Below are positions 15,074 through 21,799 of a stretch of 21,799 bases of DNA, one piece after another. The DNA is from Physcocola sp002396385 (GTDB lineage Bacteria > Bacteroidota > Bacteroidia > Bacteroidales > Paludibacteraceae), in contig CAMNDM010000054.1 in NCBI GenBank assembly GCA_946535435.1, positions 1 to 21,799 on the forward strand. The letters are read 5' to 3'. A model generated the notes under the pieces. That model had not been told where the DNA came from, made no database searches, and was given only the letters and a program-made list of their open reading frames with translations. The translations under genes were made by a program, and so were the position numbers. Numbering within the stretch: position 1 is the first letter of the stretch; every line of letters begins with the position of its first letter.

Positions 15074-15390
15074 TAGAGAGGACACGCTTCTGCAGGTCCT
15101 CTGTGTAGCGTCTTCCAGACGCCTGTAGTGTGTTTGTGCATCCGGGCGTGCCTACGTCTTCCTGACTTCGGCACACCCGGTTATGAAGATACCGTCTTCC
15201 AGACGGGATAGATACGTTATAATCTTCTCCTAATTACCTCTCTTCCAGGTCTTGAATCTCACGTTTTTTTTATAATATTGCACTTGTTTCATGTCCCCCA
15301 CCTTCGGGAGAAGGGATTCGAGATGACAAAGTACGATATTCAAATGCCAACATAACCTCGTTATATGTGTGGACAATCAATGTTTATGCC
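15074..15390. other. Intergenic region with palindrome cluster before the GH51 gene
   Basis: This 317-base gap follows the beta-barrel gene. Its first half is filled by four hairpin-forming elements (listed separately). Its second half is AT-rich with the tract TTTTTTTTATAATATTG around 15265-15281. This includes TAATATTG, a one-mismatch -7 element that could serve the GH51 gene. No gene is seen. Confidence 0.5.
15077..15206. repeat. Cluster of four palindromic hairpin elements
   Basis: Four inverted repeats lie in 130 bases. (1) AGAGGAC (15077-15083) pairs with GTCCTCT (15096-15102). (2) GCGTCTTCCAGACGC (15108-15122) has a 6-base stem and TCC loop. (3) CCGGGCGTGCC (15142-15152) pairs with GGCACACCCGG (15170-15180) with one mismatch. 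(4) CCGTCTTCCAGACGG (15192-15206) again has a 6-base stem and TCC loop. Elements 2 and 4 share the core CGTCTTCCAGACG, and a partial CGTCTTCCTGAC lies inside element 3. This resembles a REP-like repeat cluster or compound terminator. Element 1 may end the beta-barrel transcript, although no T-run follows. Confidence 0.6.
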
Positions 15391-18300
15391 ATGAAAAACA
15401 AAGTAAAAAAGACACTTCCTATTTCAAGAATCACAAGTGTAGTACACCATTTCATATGTCTGTTCCTTCTCACACTCGGTGTCACCTCCGTACAAGCACA
15501 GATCGAGCTCAAATTCGACCTGAACAGTCGTGGTGACCTTGTTACGGAAGACCACTACGGTATATTCTACGAAGAGATCAACCATGCGGGAGACGGTGGG
15601 CTCTATGCCGAACTGGTCCGCAACCGCTCTTTCGAAGAAGAGATGGACAGTCCTATCTGCTGGAGTTCGGTAGGAAATGCGGAAATGAGCCTGACGACAG
15701 ACAAACTGCTCAACGCCGTCCAGTTACGCGCACTGAAAGTCAACATAAAATCAGACAATGCCGGTGTGCGCAACGAAGGTTACTGGGGCATCAACATCGT
15801 CAACGGCCGTGAATATACGCTCACATTCTGGCTCCGTGCCGAAGACAACTACAACGGAAATATCGTTGCGGAACTGCAGAACGCCAATGGGCAGAATCTA
15901 GGAAGTGCGACCATCAGTGTCAAGGCCACACAGGAATGGCAGAAATACACCGCCCAAATCAGCGCCACAGGCACCGATGCCCATGGTTACCTGGCACTGA
16001 AGGGCGACAAGAAGGGAGTTATCTGCCTGGACGTCGTCAGTTTGTTTCCGCCAACGTTCAAGGGACGTAAAAACGGTTGTCGCCCCGACCTAGCCCAGAT
16101 GCTGGCCGATATGCACCCACGTTTCATGCGTTTTCCGGGAGGTTGCTACATTGAGGGTTCGTGGGGCGACGGACAAACCAACCGCTTTGAGTGGAAGAAG
16201 ACCATAGGACCAATAGAAGAACGTCCGGGCCACATAAACCGCAACTGGGACTATAAGGTCACCGACGGACAGGGCTACCACGAATACCTCGAACTGGCCG
16301 AAGACCTCGGAGCCAATGCCATGTTTGTGGTGAACATGGGCATCGGACACGATTGGAGGGTGGATGAAAACGACATAGATCCGTTTATTCAGGAGGCGCT
16401 TGATGCCATTGAATACGCCAACGGCAGCACAGAGACCTATTATGGACGCCTGCGCGCACAGAACGGTCACCCAGAGCCATTCAACCTGAAATACTTGGAA
16501 ATCGGGAACGAACAGGAGTTCATGCTCAACCGGAGCGACTACATGAAACGCTATATGCAGTTCTACCACGCCATCAAGACCCGTTGGCCCGAACTGCACC
16601 TTATAGCCGACAGCTACTTGTTCGACGACATAACGGAACCCGTGGAACTGAAAGACGAGCACTATTACGAATCGCCCGACTTCTTCATCAGCCAATACGG
16701 CCGTTACGACAACCAATCAAAATCGACCACACACATCTATGTGGGCGAATATGCCGTAACAAAGGACTATGGAACTCTTGGGAACATGAATGCCGCCATT
16801 GGCGAAGCCGTATTTATGCAGGGTTGCGAGAACAACAGCGAAGCGGTCAGAATGATGAGCTATGCACCGATTTTCACTCATGAAGACAACTTCAACTGGC
16901 GTCCCGACATGATACGCTTCAACAGTTCGATGAGCTACGGGACGCCTTCGTACTACGTCCAAAAAATGTTCTCCAACAACATAGGTAAACAGAATATCCG
17001 CTGGAGCGAGAAGAACAATGGCACCAGCCTCAACTCGAACAAAGGCTCCATCGGGTTTGCCACATGGTCTACAGCCGCCACCTTCACAGGCCTGCAGGCC
17101 AAGATAGCGGATGGCACCGTCCTCACGGGCAATAACACGTCCTCTTCCGATTGGGCAACACTACGTGGTTCATGGAACATCAACACCTCTAATGGCACTT
17201 TCAGGCAGACCAATGCCTCACAGACCGATGTCCGCTGCTGGCTGAAAAACGTCTATGACCTGACGGACCTTGACATGACGGTTCACGCCACGAAACAAAG
17301 CGGTTCGGAAGGCTTCCTCATCATCTTCAATTACATTGACGAGAACAACTATGCCTGGCTCAACCTCGGAGGCTGGAACAATTCGAAACATGCCGTAGAG
17401 CAATGTCAGAACGGCTTTAAGAGCGTACTTGGAGAAAAAGCCGGAACGCTGACCACAGGGAAGGATTACACCATCCGAATCAAGAAGGAGGGGCAACATG
17501 TGCGCTGCTATCTCGACGGCGAAGTCATCATCGAAGCCAACCTCCGCGCATACGGGAACCGTACGATTTATACCGCGGCCAGCATTGATGATGAGACCGG
17601 GACGATGTACATTAAGGTCGTTAATCCTTCCGGAACCCAGAGGAACGTGACGCTCACCCTTACGGGAGGCCACGCCGAGACAGCAGAAGCAGAGATACTC
17701 GCTGCCACAAAAGGCACCGACGAGAATACCACATCGAATCCCCAACGCATAGTACCCCACACACAGCAACTGACCATTGAGGACAACAATACCATAGCCT
17801 ATACATGTCCCGCCTATTCCGTAGGAGTGATCCGTCTGCATGTCAGTGGCACCACACTGTCAAAACCAGAACCTCTGCCGGAGCCTATTCTGAGTTTTAC
17901 CTTCGAAAAGGGGAAAGCCATAGACGACAGCGGCACCTACACCTGCGAACTCGTTGGGAAAGCGTCAATCGTCACTCTCGAAGATGGGAACCACGCGCTC
18001 GCCACAGGGGGGAAAGGCGAAGGCAGCTATATGGACATACCAGTGGCAGCCGCCAAACAGACACTTGCCTCTGTAAAAGACTACACCATAAGTATCAACA
18101 TGCTGCAACGTAGCGTAAACAATACGGCCAAATTCTGTTGGGCTTACTCAATGGAACAGGGCACCGACCAGTACATAGGCCTTGTCAACACGGGCGGCAA
18201 CAGCGATTGGTATTACGAAATAAAGAGCGGAAGCACCCTAGGAGCACACTCTTATGCTGGCGTCAGCATTGGCGACTGGCATAACATCACCTACACGCAA

Positions 18301-19434
18301 GAGGGCAACGTGGGCCGTATCTATGTTGACGGACACCTCAAAAACGAAATAAACGTGACGCTTAAACCATCGTCGTTCATCAGCGACATCACACGTTTCA
18401 CCATCGGTCACTCGCCATTCACCTCTGACGCCATTATGGAGAACGCACTGTTCGACGACTTCCTTATCTTCGACACCGCACTATCACCCGAACAGGTGAT
18501 GGAGATTGGACGACGCGCAACGGCAATGCAGTACACCGACTATATGTGTCCTGAAGCCGAGCGCCAAGACTTCAAGAACCTAGTGAAGGAAGTGAAAAAC
18601 TATGTTGACGACACCGATGATGACAACCTCAAGCAGGCATACACCACGGCAGACCACGTCCTTAACGCTTCAAATTCCACTCCTTCCGCAATCAGTCGCG
18701 CATACGTAGATTTGAAAGAAGCAGTAGCCAATTACCAGCAAAGCCAGTTGGCGCTCGCTCGAAGCGGTCAGCCAGCCAACCTGACCTTCCTCATCACCAA
18801 TAGTTCATTCACACGCTACAACATAGGATGGCAGGGGGCAGATCTCAGTCCCGCCTACAACGGCTATGCCAACGAGACCGCGGAACAGTTTTCTCGTCCG
18901 TTCGACATCTGGCAGGAAATCGAAGGACTACCCGCAGGCTCCTATGTCCTCAAATGCAAAGCCTTCTATCGGGCAGGCTCAATCAACGCAGGATACGAAG
19001 CATGGAAGAACAACGCCAGTTCGACACTCAACGCACAACTCTATGCGAACGGTGCCACCACTCCACTACCCAACTTGTTCAGTTCTTCCGCCTACACTTA
19101 CAACCCTTACACCTATCCAGACAACCTCAAGCAAGCCTCGTCTGCGCTCAACAACGCAAGTGCTTATGCTCCCGTTTCTGTGAACTTTGACCTCAACGAA
19201 GGGCAGAGTTTACGAATGGGGATACTCAAACAAGCGATTGTATCGGCCGACTGGGTAGCATACGACCACTTCCAACTCTACTATGTTGGAGGCACGACAG
19301 GCGTGGCAACTATCAGTTCCGACCCATCCAGCGGCTACACCTATGATCTCCATGGCCGTCTCGTCCGCAAAAGTCTAATAGATATGCCTAAGGGTGTTTA
19401 TATCTTCAAGGGGAAGAAGATTTTGGTGAAGTAA
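15391..19434 (+). CDS. Multidomain secreted GH51 alpha-L-arabinofuranosidase with T9SS type A-like tail
   Basis: Secreted enzyme expected to release alpha-L-arabinofuranosyl groups from plant polysaccharides such as arabinan or arabinoxylan. Numbered from the ATG at 15391 (1347 residues): signal peptide about 1-36 (ending VQAQ); GH51 catalytic region to about 540 with acid/base Glu374 (EIGNEQEF) and nucleophile Glu453 (IYVGEYAV); a concanavalin-like insert about 550-725 (DLTDLDMTVHATKQSGSEGF); the arabinofuranosidase C-terminal beta-domain about 726-820 (GTMYIKVVNPSGTQRNVTL); a LamG-like domain about 833-1043; a helical linker to about 1130; a carbohydrate-binding-like beta-sandwich to about 1300; and a T9SS type A-like tail (YDLHGRLVRKSLIDMPKGV...GKKILVK). 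A GTG eight codons upstream is also in frame, but the ATG gives the normal signal peptide. No SusC/SusD genes or other glycosidases lie beside it. Family and residues are confident; the exact substrate is not. Confidence 0.9.
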   Translation: MKNKVKKTLPISRITSVVHHFICLFLLTLGVTSVQAQIELKFDLNSRGDLVTEDHYGIFYEEINHAGDGGLYAELVRNRSFEEEMDSPICWSSVGNAEMSLTTDKLLNAVQLRALKVNIKSDNAGVRNEGYWGINIVNGREYTLTFWLRAEDNYNGNIVAELQNANGQNLGSATISVKATQEWQKYTAQISATGTDAHGYLALKGDKKGVICLDVVSLFPPTFKGRKNGCRPDLAQMLADMHPRFMRFPGGCYIEGSWGDGQTNRFEWKKTIGPIEERPGHINRNWDYKVTDGQGYHEYLELAEDLGANAMFVVNMGIGHDWRVDENDIDPFIQEALDAIEYANGSTETYYGRLRAQNGHPEPFNLKYLEIGNEQEFMLNRSDYMKRYMQFYHAIKTRWPELHLIADSYLFDDITEPVELKDEHYYESPDFFISQYGRYDNQSKSTTHIYVGEYAVTKDYGTLGNMNAAIGEAVFMQGCENNSEAVRMMSYAPIFTHEDNFNWRPDMIRFNSSMSYGTPSYYVQKMFSNNIGKQNIRWSEKNNGTSLNSNKGSIGFATWSTAATFTGLQAKIADGTVLTGNNTSSSDWATLRGSWNINTSNGTFRQTNASQTDVRCWLKNVYDLTDLDMTVHATKQSGSEGFLIIFNYIDENNYAWLNLGGWNNSKHAVEQCQNGFKSVLGEKAGTLTTGKDYTIRIKKEGQHVRCYLDGEVIIEANLRAYGNRTIYTAASIDDETGTMYIKVVNPSGTQRNVTLTLTGGHAETAEAEILAATKGTDENTTSNPQRIVPHTQQLTIEDNNTIAYTCPAYSVGVIRLHVSGTTLSKPEPLPEPILSFTFEKGKAIDDSGTYTCELVGKASIVTLEDGNHALATGGKGEGSYMDIPVAAAKQTLASVKDYTISINMLQRSVNNTAKFCWAYSMEQGTDQYIGLVNTGGNSDWYYEIKSGSTLGAHSYAGVSIGDWHNITYTQEGNVGRIYVDGHLKNEINVTLKPSSFISDITRFTIGHSPFTSDAIMENALFDDFLIFDTALSPEQVMEIGRRATAMQYTDYMCPEAERQDFKNLVKEVKNYVDDTDDDNLKQAYTTADHVLNASNSTPSAISRAYVDLKEAVANYQQSQLALARSGQPANLTFLITNSSFTRYNIGWQGADLSPAYNGYANETAEQFSRPFDIWQEIEGLPAGSYVLKCKAFYRAGSINAGYEAWKNNASSTLNAQLYANGATTPLPNLFSSSAYTYNPYTYPDNLKQASSALNNASAYAPVSVNFDLNEGQSLRMGILKQAIVSADWVAYDHFQLYYVGGTTGVATISSDPSSGYTYDLHGRLVRKSLIDMPKGVYIFKGKKILVK

Positions 19435-19473
19435 AATAACTGCTTTTTCAAGAGATTTGGCTCCCTTGTGCAT

Positions 19474-20016
19474 TTAGGATGCCCAATCAAAAAGCGAACT
19501 GATCTTTTTCCCCAGCCAATGAGAGAACAAGAGATTCACCAGCAGGAAGCATATACCCGCCAATCCGGCCGCGACAAGAGCGATGGCATCAGAAGATTTA
19601 TAGAATGCAAAAATAGAGAGGGAAAAGCAAGAAAATATAGGGAAAAATATGCAGGCCGTAACCAATCCGGGAACATAACCTCGGAAAAGGATGCCTTGTA
19701 TGATATGAACCAACAGATGCAAAGCGTAAGCGAAAAAGATGCCAAAGAACAGGAGAGACCACCCCTTGGATAAAGAAAAGAAGATTACCAGTGCGAGCAC
19801 TATAGTCTCCTCAATCACGGCAAAAAAGAACGCTTTGGAGTCCAATGTGAGCAGATGTTCAAACAACCTTTTTAGCTTAGGGAAACGTAGCTTTAGGGTC
19901 GCTGCGTTTCTCATCATCCATTTATGTTGGACGATGATCTCTTCCAGTTCGTGAGCGATAAAGCCCAAGCCTAATAAGAACAAGACAATAAAAACTACTG
20001 CTGCTATTCCATCCAT
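19474..20016 (-). CDS. HXXEE family integral membrane protein
   Basis: Membrane protein of 180 residues with a first transmembrane segment (about 3-20) followed at once by the signature AHELEE (His22, Glu25, Glu26). Further conserved-looking polar residues lie in or near later segments: Glu69-Glu70 (VIEET) and His100/His104 (HLLVHI). About five hydrophobic segments are visible. The set of His and Glu residues in membrane helices resembles a metal site, and this matches the HXXEE family, whose function is unknown. It is convergent with the GH51 gene (39-base gap) and lies 140 bases downstream of the 325-residue gene on the same strand. I see no clear promoter of its own. Confidence 0.8.
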   Translation of the reverse strand: MDGIAAVVFIVLFLLGLGFIAHELEEIIVQHKWMMRNAATLKLRFPKLKRLFEHLLTLDSKAFFFAVIEETIVLALVIFFSLSKGWSLLFFGIFFAYALHLLVHIIQGILFRGYVPGLVTACIFFPIFSCFSLSIFAFYKSSDAIALVAAGLAGICFLLVNLLFSHWLGKKISSLFDWAS

Positions 20017-20156
20017 TATTTTATCTTGCGTATGAGTTAAAAAAGATTCAACAAGTTCTATTCTGCATGGTAAAATTTGTAAACGTTTCTGTTTTGAACC
20101 CGAAGGGCATTTTCACATTTATCAAACCCCACGTCCAAATTATAACATGTTCAATC

Positions 20157-21134
20157 TTAAATAAAAGCCTTAGCCCAATCGTAGGAGAGGGAATAGATTT
20201 CAAAACACCAATCGTGTTTCTCGTCAAGCGTTTTGCACAATATGTTTAGCTTGAACATATCCCTTTTCAGCTCGACATAATTTCTAAAAATCTCGAAAGC
20301 CTCGTTTTTCGTAAACATTTTTTTGGGGACGAACTGATAGAACTGGTTGGCTAATTCGTCATTCTTCCATTCTCCCTTACCCAAAGCAGGAGCGGCTTTT
20401 TTCAACGCTGCAGAAAACGATTGCGCCGCCTTGTCGGTCACTTCGGTGTTATACCTGTTCAGGAACAGGACGAAGGAGAGGAAAAGTGATTCGAAATTGA
20501 AGAAATTTTCCAACAGTTCCTGGTCCTCCAGCGCATCGGTGTAGTCGAAGTCAAACACCTTATGGAAATAGATGACGCCATCCTTAATGTTGTCGAGTTT
20601 GAACTTCAAAGAGAAAGAAACCTGATTGTCGAAAGCCTCAAAATCGTCCACACAAGTAGAAAGGTCAATGCCAGCCGCCCTCGCATAGGAGACAAGATCA
20701 TCATACGAAAAAAGACCGGGCAGCTGCTTGCACAACTTCTTGAAACGTTTCAGTACGCCAGCCCCCTCCTTTGACTTTACTTCGAAAGAGAAGGAAAGAT
20801 GACAAACTTGCACTTTGTCGTCATACACCTTGTCCCTCCATTCGATAAACTTTTCCGCCTTCTTTGTTTTAACCTTCTCAAGAAGGGCAGAAAAATCATC
20901 GTCCAGCGTCTCGAAGTCGTAATCGAAAAACTGAACATAAGGCTTTCCCGACACAAATTTGCCTGTGAAGTCGCATAAACGACGAAGGAGATAATAGTTT
21001 TGCTTGTGTTCTCCTTTTCGGGCAACTCCATCCTTCACATCAGAATCAAAATTTTCATAATTAATGGGGTAAACTCCAATAATCTGGGTGAAGGTATCGT
21101 CTATGACTATCCAGTCTCCTTTTTTGTAACACAT
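20157..21134 (-). CDS. Hypothetical protein, family not recognised
   Basis: A 325-residue soluble-looking protein with no signal peptide or membrane segment. The frame opens at a TTG at 21152, but the ATG at 21134 (MCYKKGDWIVIDDTF) is the better start. The composition is rich in Asp, Lys, Phe and Tyr. The N-terminal 100 residues contain likely beta-strands (GDWIVIDD, QIIGVYPINY, KPYVQFFDYDF), followed by a mixed segment (VCHLSFSFEV, VSFSLKFKLDN) and a largely helical C-terminal half (LFLSFVLFLNRYN, FEIFRNYVELKRDMFKLNI). I see no catalytic motif or known domain. An exact -7 element lies 24 bases before the ATG, flanked by a strong inverted repeat, so regulation is likely. The HXXEE gene follows 140 bases later and may be co-transcribed. 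Confidence 0.75.
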   Translation of the reverse strand: MCYKKGDWIVIDDTFTQIIGVYPINYENFDSDVKDGVARKGEHKQNYYLLRRLCDFTGKFVSGKPYVQFFDYDFETLDDDFSALLEKVKTKKAEKFIEWRDKVYDDKVQVCHLSFSFEVKSKEGAGVLKRFKKLCKQLPGLFSYDDLVSYARAAGIDLSTCVDDFEAFDNQVSFSLKFKLDNIKDGVIYFHKVFDFDYTDALEDQELLENFFNFESLFLSFVLFLNRYNTEVTDKAAQSFSAALKKAAPALGKGEWKNDELANQFYQFVPKKMFTKNEAFEIFRNYVELKRDMFKLNILCKTLDEKHDWCFEIYSLSYDWAKAFI

Positions 21135-21157
21135 GGGCAACGGTATTTGCAATAGTA

Positions 21158-21165
21158 CAAATATA
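21158..21165 (-). promoter_or_regulatory. -7 promoter element of the 325-residue gene
   Basis: The minus strand reads TATATTTG, an exact TAnnTTTG match, 24 bases before the ATG at 21134. No TTTG-like -33 element lies at 19-21 bases spacing; that place is occupied by the spacer of the inverted repeat at 21168-21215. Confidence 0.55.
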
Positions 21166-21167
21166 AG

Positions 21168-21215
21168 GTGACCTCTTTAATACATTTTGTTAAATCGTTT
21201 GACTGTAGAGGTCAC
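21168..21215. promoter_or_regulatory. Perfect 9-base inverted repeat at the promoter of the 325-residue gene
   Basis: GTGACCTCT (21168-21176) and AGAGGTCAC (21207-21215) are perfect inverted copies separated by 30 AT-rich bases. The near arm begins 2 bases upstream of the minus-strand -7 element, so a bound protein would cover the -33 region. The arm spacing of 39 bases, nearly four helical turns, fits two DNA sites contacted on one face by an oligomer. It could alternatively be read as paired half-sites. Confidence 0.5.
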
Positions 21216-21522
21216 ATTTTTACAGCCTTTTTGATTATAATATCGCAAATATAGAATAATGATCGATATTGAAGAAATCTATAAGTATAACATTCAACCC
21301 CAAAAAGGAAGGTGTAATTAGCCTAATTATGAAAATTCAAACCATAATCATTGTTTTAGAATTCTGCAATTTCCTATATATTAAACCTTTTGTATAAACT
21401 TGAGAGAAAAGAGAATAAAAAGCGATAATAAATGAAAGATCTATGTATGCCTTAAATGTGTTAAGATCTTATTCTTTGAAGTGTTTCGAATAATGGTTAA
21501 CTTTGTGAAAACGAATTGACTT
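21216..21522. other. AT-rich intergenic region before the Rpn-family gene
   Basis: This 307-base stretch has no credible gene. It contains AAGATCT (21436-21442) paired with AGATCTT (21464-21470), ending four bases before the -33 element of the next gene. It also contains the small symmetric motif TAATTAGCCTAATTA near 21317-21331. Confidence 0.5.
21475..21505 (+). promoter_or_regulatory. Consensus Bacteroidales promoter for the Rpn-family gene
   Basis: The -33 element TTTG (21475-21478) and -7 element TAACTTTG (21498-21505) are both exact matches, separated by 19 bases. The ATG follows 17 bases after the -7 element, so the leader is very short. Confidence 0.75.
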
Positions 21523-21799
21523 ATGGGAAAGTATCTAGATCCGAAATACGACCTGACTTTTAAGGCGGTGTTCGCTGAACATCCCGACCTTATTATCAGT
21601 TTCCTGAACGCGCTGCTGCCGTTCAGGGGTAGGGCGAAAGTGTCCGAAGTCGAATATCTGCCACCGGAGTTGGTTCCCGACAGTCCGTTGAAAAAGTACT
21701 CCATAGTCGACGTGCGGTGCAGGGACGACCAGGGCCGCCAGTTTATTGTGGAGATGCAGATGTACTGGACCGACGAGTTCAAGCAGCGTGTGCTGTTCA
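21523..21799 (+). CDS. Rpn family / PD-(D/E)XK nuclease-family transposase (5' part, cut by window edge)
   Basis: The first 92 codons of a gene running off the right edge. It begins MGKYLDPKYDLTFKAVF, the typical opening of the Rpn / PD-(D/E)XK nuclease-family transposase group common in Bacteroidales. Predicted catalytic residues are Asp63 (YSIVDVRC) and the Glu77/Gln79 pair (IVEMQ), giving a D-x13-E-x-Q arrangement in the usual place. E. coli Rpn proteins are recombination-promoting DNA endonucleases; in Bacteroidales these genes are often single accessory genes without terminal inverted repeats, so true transposition is not implied. The start is supported by the promoter and short leader just upstream. 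Completeness cannot be judged. Confidence 0.88.
   Translation, partial: MGKYLDPKYDLTFKAVFAEHPDLIISFLNALLPFRGRAKVSEVEYLPPELVPDSPLKKYSIVDVRCRDDQGRQFIVEMQMYWTDEFKQRVLF

Noticed and set aside
16090..16716. Minus-strand open frame of 208 codons within the GH51 gene
   Set aside because: It is antisense to the conserved catalytic region of the arabinofuranosidase and shows no domain or promoter.
19443..19494. GCTTTTT / AAAAAGC inverted arms between the GH51 and HXXEE genes as a bidirectional terminator
   Set aside because: The spacer is about 38 bases, the arms are mostly A/T, and the right arm lies inside the HXXEE coding sequence.
20067..20249. Plus-strand frame of 60 codons between the HXXEE and 325-residue genes
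   Set aside because: It runs antisense into the end of the 325-residue gene and has no domain or promoter.
21441..21782. Minus-strand frame of 113 codons at the right edge
   Set aside because: It is the antisense shadow of the Rpn-family gene, which has a consensus promoter and family motifs on the plus strand.
21523..21799. Complete insertion sequence at the right edge
   Set aside because: Only the 5' part of one nuclease-family gene is visible, with an ordinary host-type promoter and no terminal inverted repeat upstream.

Overview
The window looks like a chromosomal segment of a Bacteroidota, most likely Bacteroidales, bacterium. Four signs point there. Promoters carry the Bacteroidales -7 element TAnnTTTG. 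Two giant surface proteins end in a gliding-motility-associated C-terminal domain, the type B sorting signal of the type IX secretion system (T9SS). A flavodoxin sits next to a DUF2023 protein. A GH51 arabinofuranosidase ends in a T9SS type A-like tail. The genus cannot be fixed from this sequence.

Layout. Bases 173-11424 (minus strand) hold two tandem, paralogous giant secreted proteins of about 1774 and 1942 residues. Each has a signal peptide, an N-terminal jelly-roll-like domain, two 'FLWQ' repeats, 12 or 14 Ig-like Cys-containing repeats, and a T9SS type B sorting domain. Their last ~2 kb are collinear without indels at a constant offset of 5423 bases. Within this, a 1059-base block is identical between the copies, a strong sign of recent gene conversion or recombination. 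The downstream paralogue also carries a G8 tract in its coding strand. Upstream on the same strand lies a two-gene unit: a ScdA/YtfE-like hemerythrin protein (12171-12854) and, 8 bases after it, a LuxR-type regulator whose receiver domain lacks the phosphoacceptor Asp (11563-12162). Further upstream, a long-chain flavodoxin and a DUF2023 protein form a second minus-strand unit (13178-14051).

The plus strand then carries a predicted small outer-membrane beta-barrel protein (14381-15073), an intergenic cluster of palindromes (15077-15206), and a 1347-residue multidomain GH51 alpha-L-arabinofuranosidase (15391-19434). Two minus-strand genes follow: an HXXEE-family membrane protein (19474-20016) and an unrecognised 325-residue protein (20157-21134) whose promoter lies next to a perfect 9-base inverted repeat. 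The right edge holds the 5' part of a plus-strand Rpn/PD-(D/E)XK nuclease-family gene with a textbook Bacteroidales promoter.

How the parts may work together. The hemerythrin-like protein and the phosphorylation-independent-looking regulator are probably one functional unit, for example sensing NO, O2 or iron-sulfur stress. Promoter-like elements of similar form precede this unit, the adhesin pair and the flavodoxin, so co-regulation is possible but unproven. The GH51 enzyme has no SusC/SusD partners here and looks like a stand-alone secreted or surface enzyme. No tRNA, rRNA, CRISPR array or complete insertion sequence was seen.
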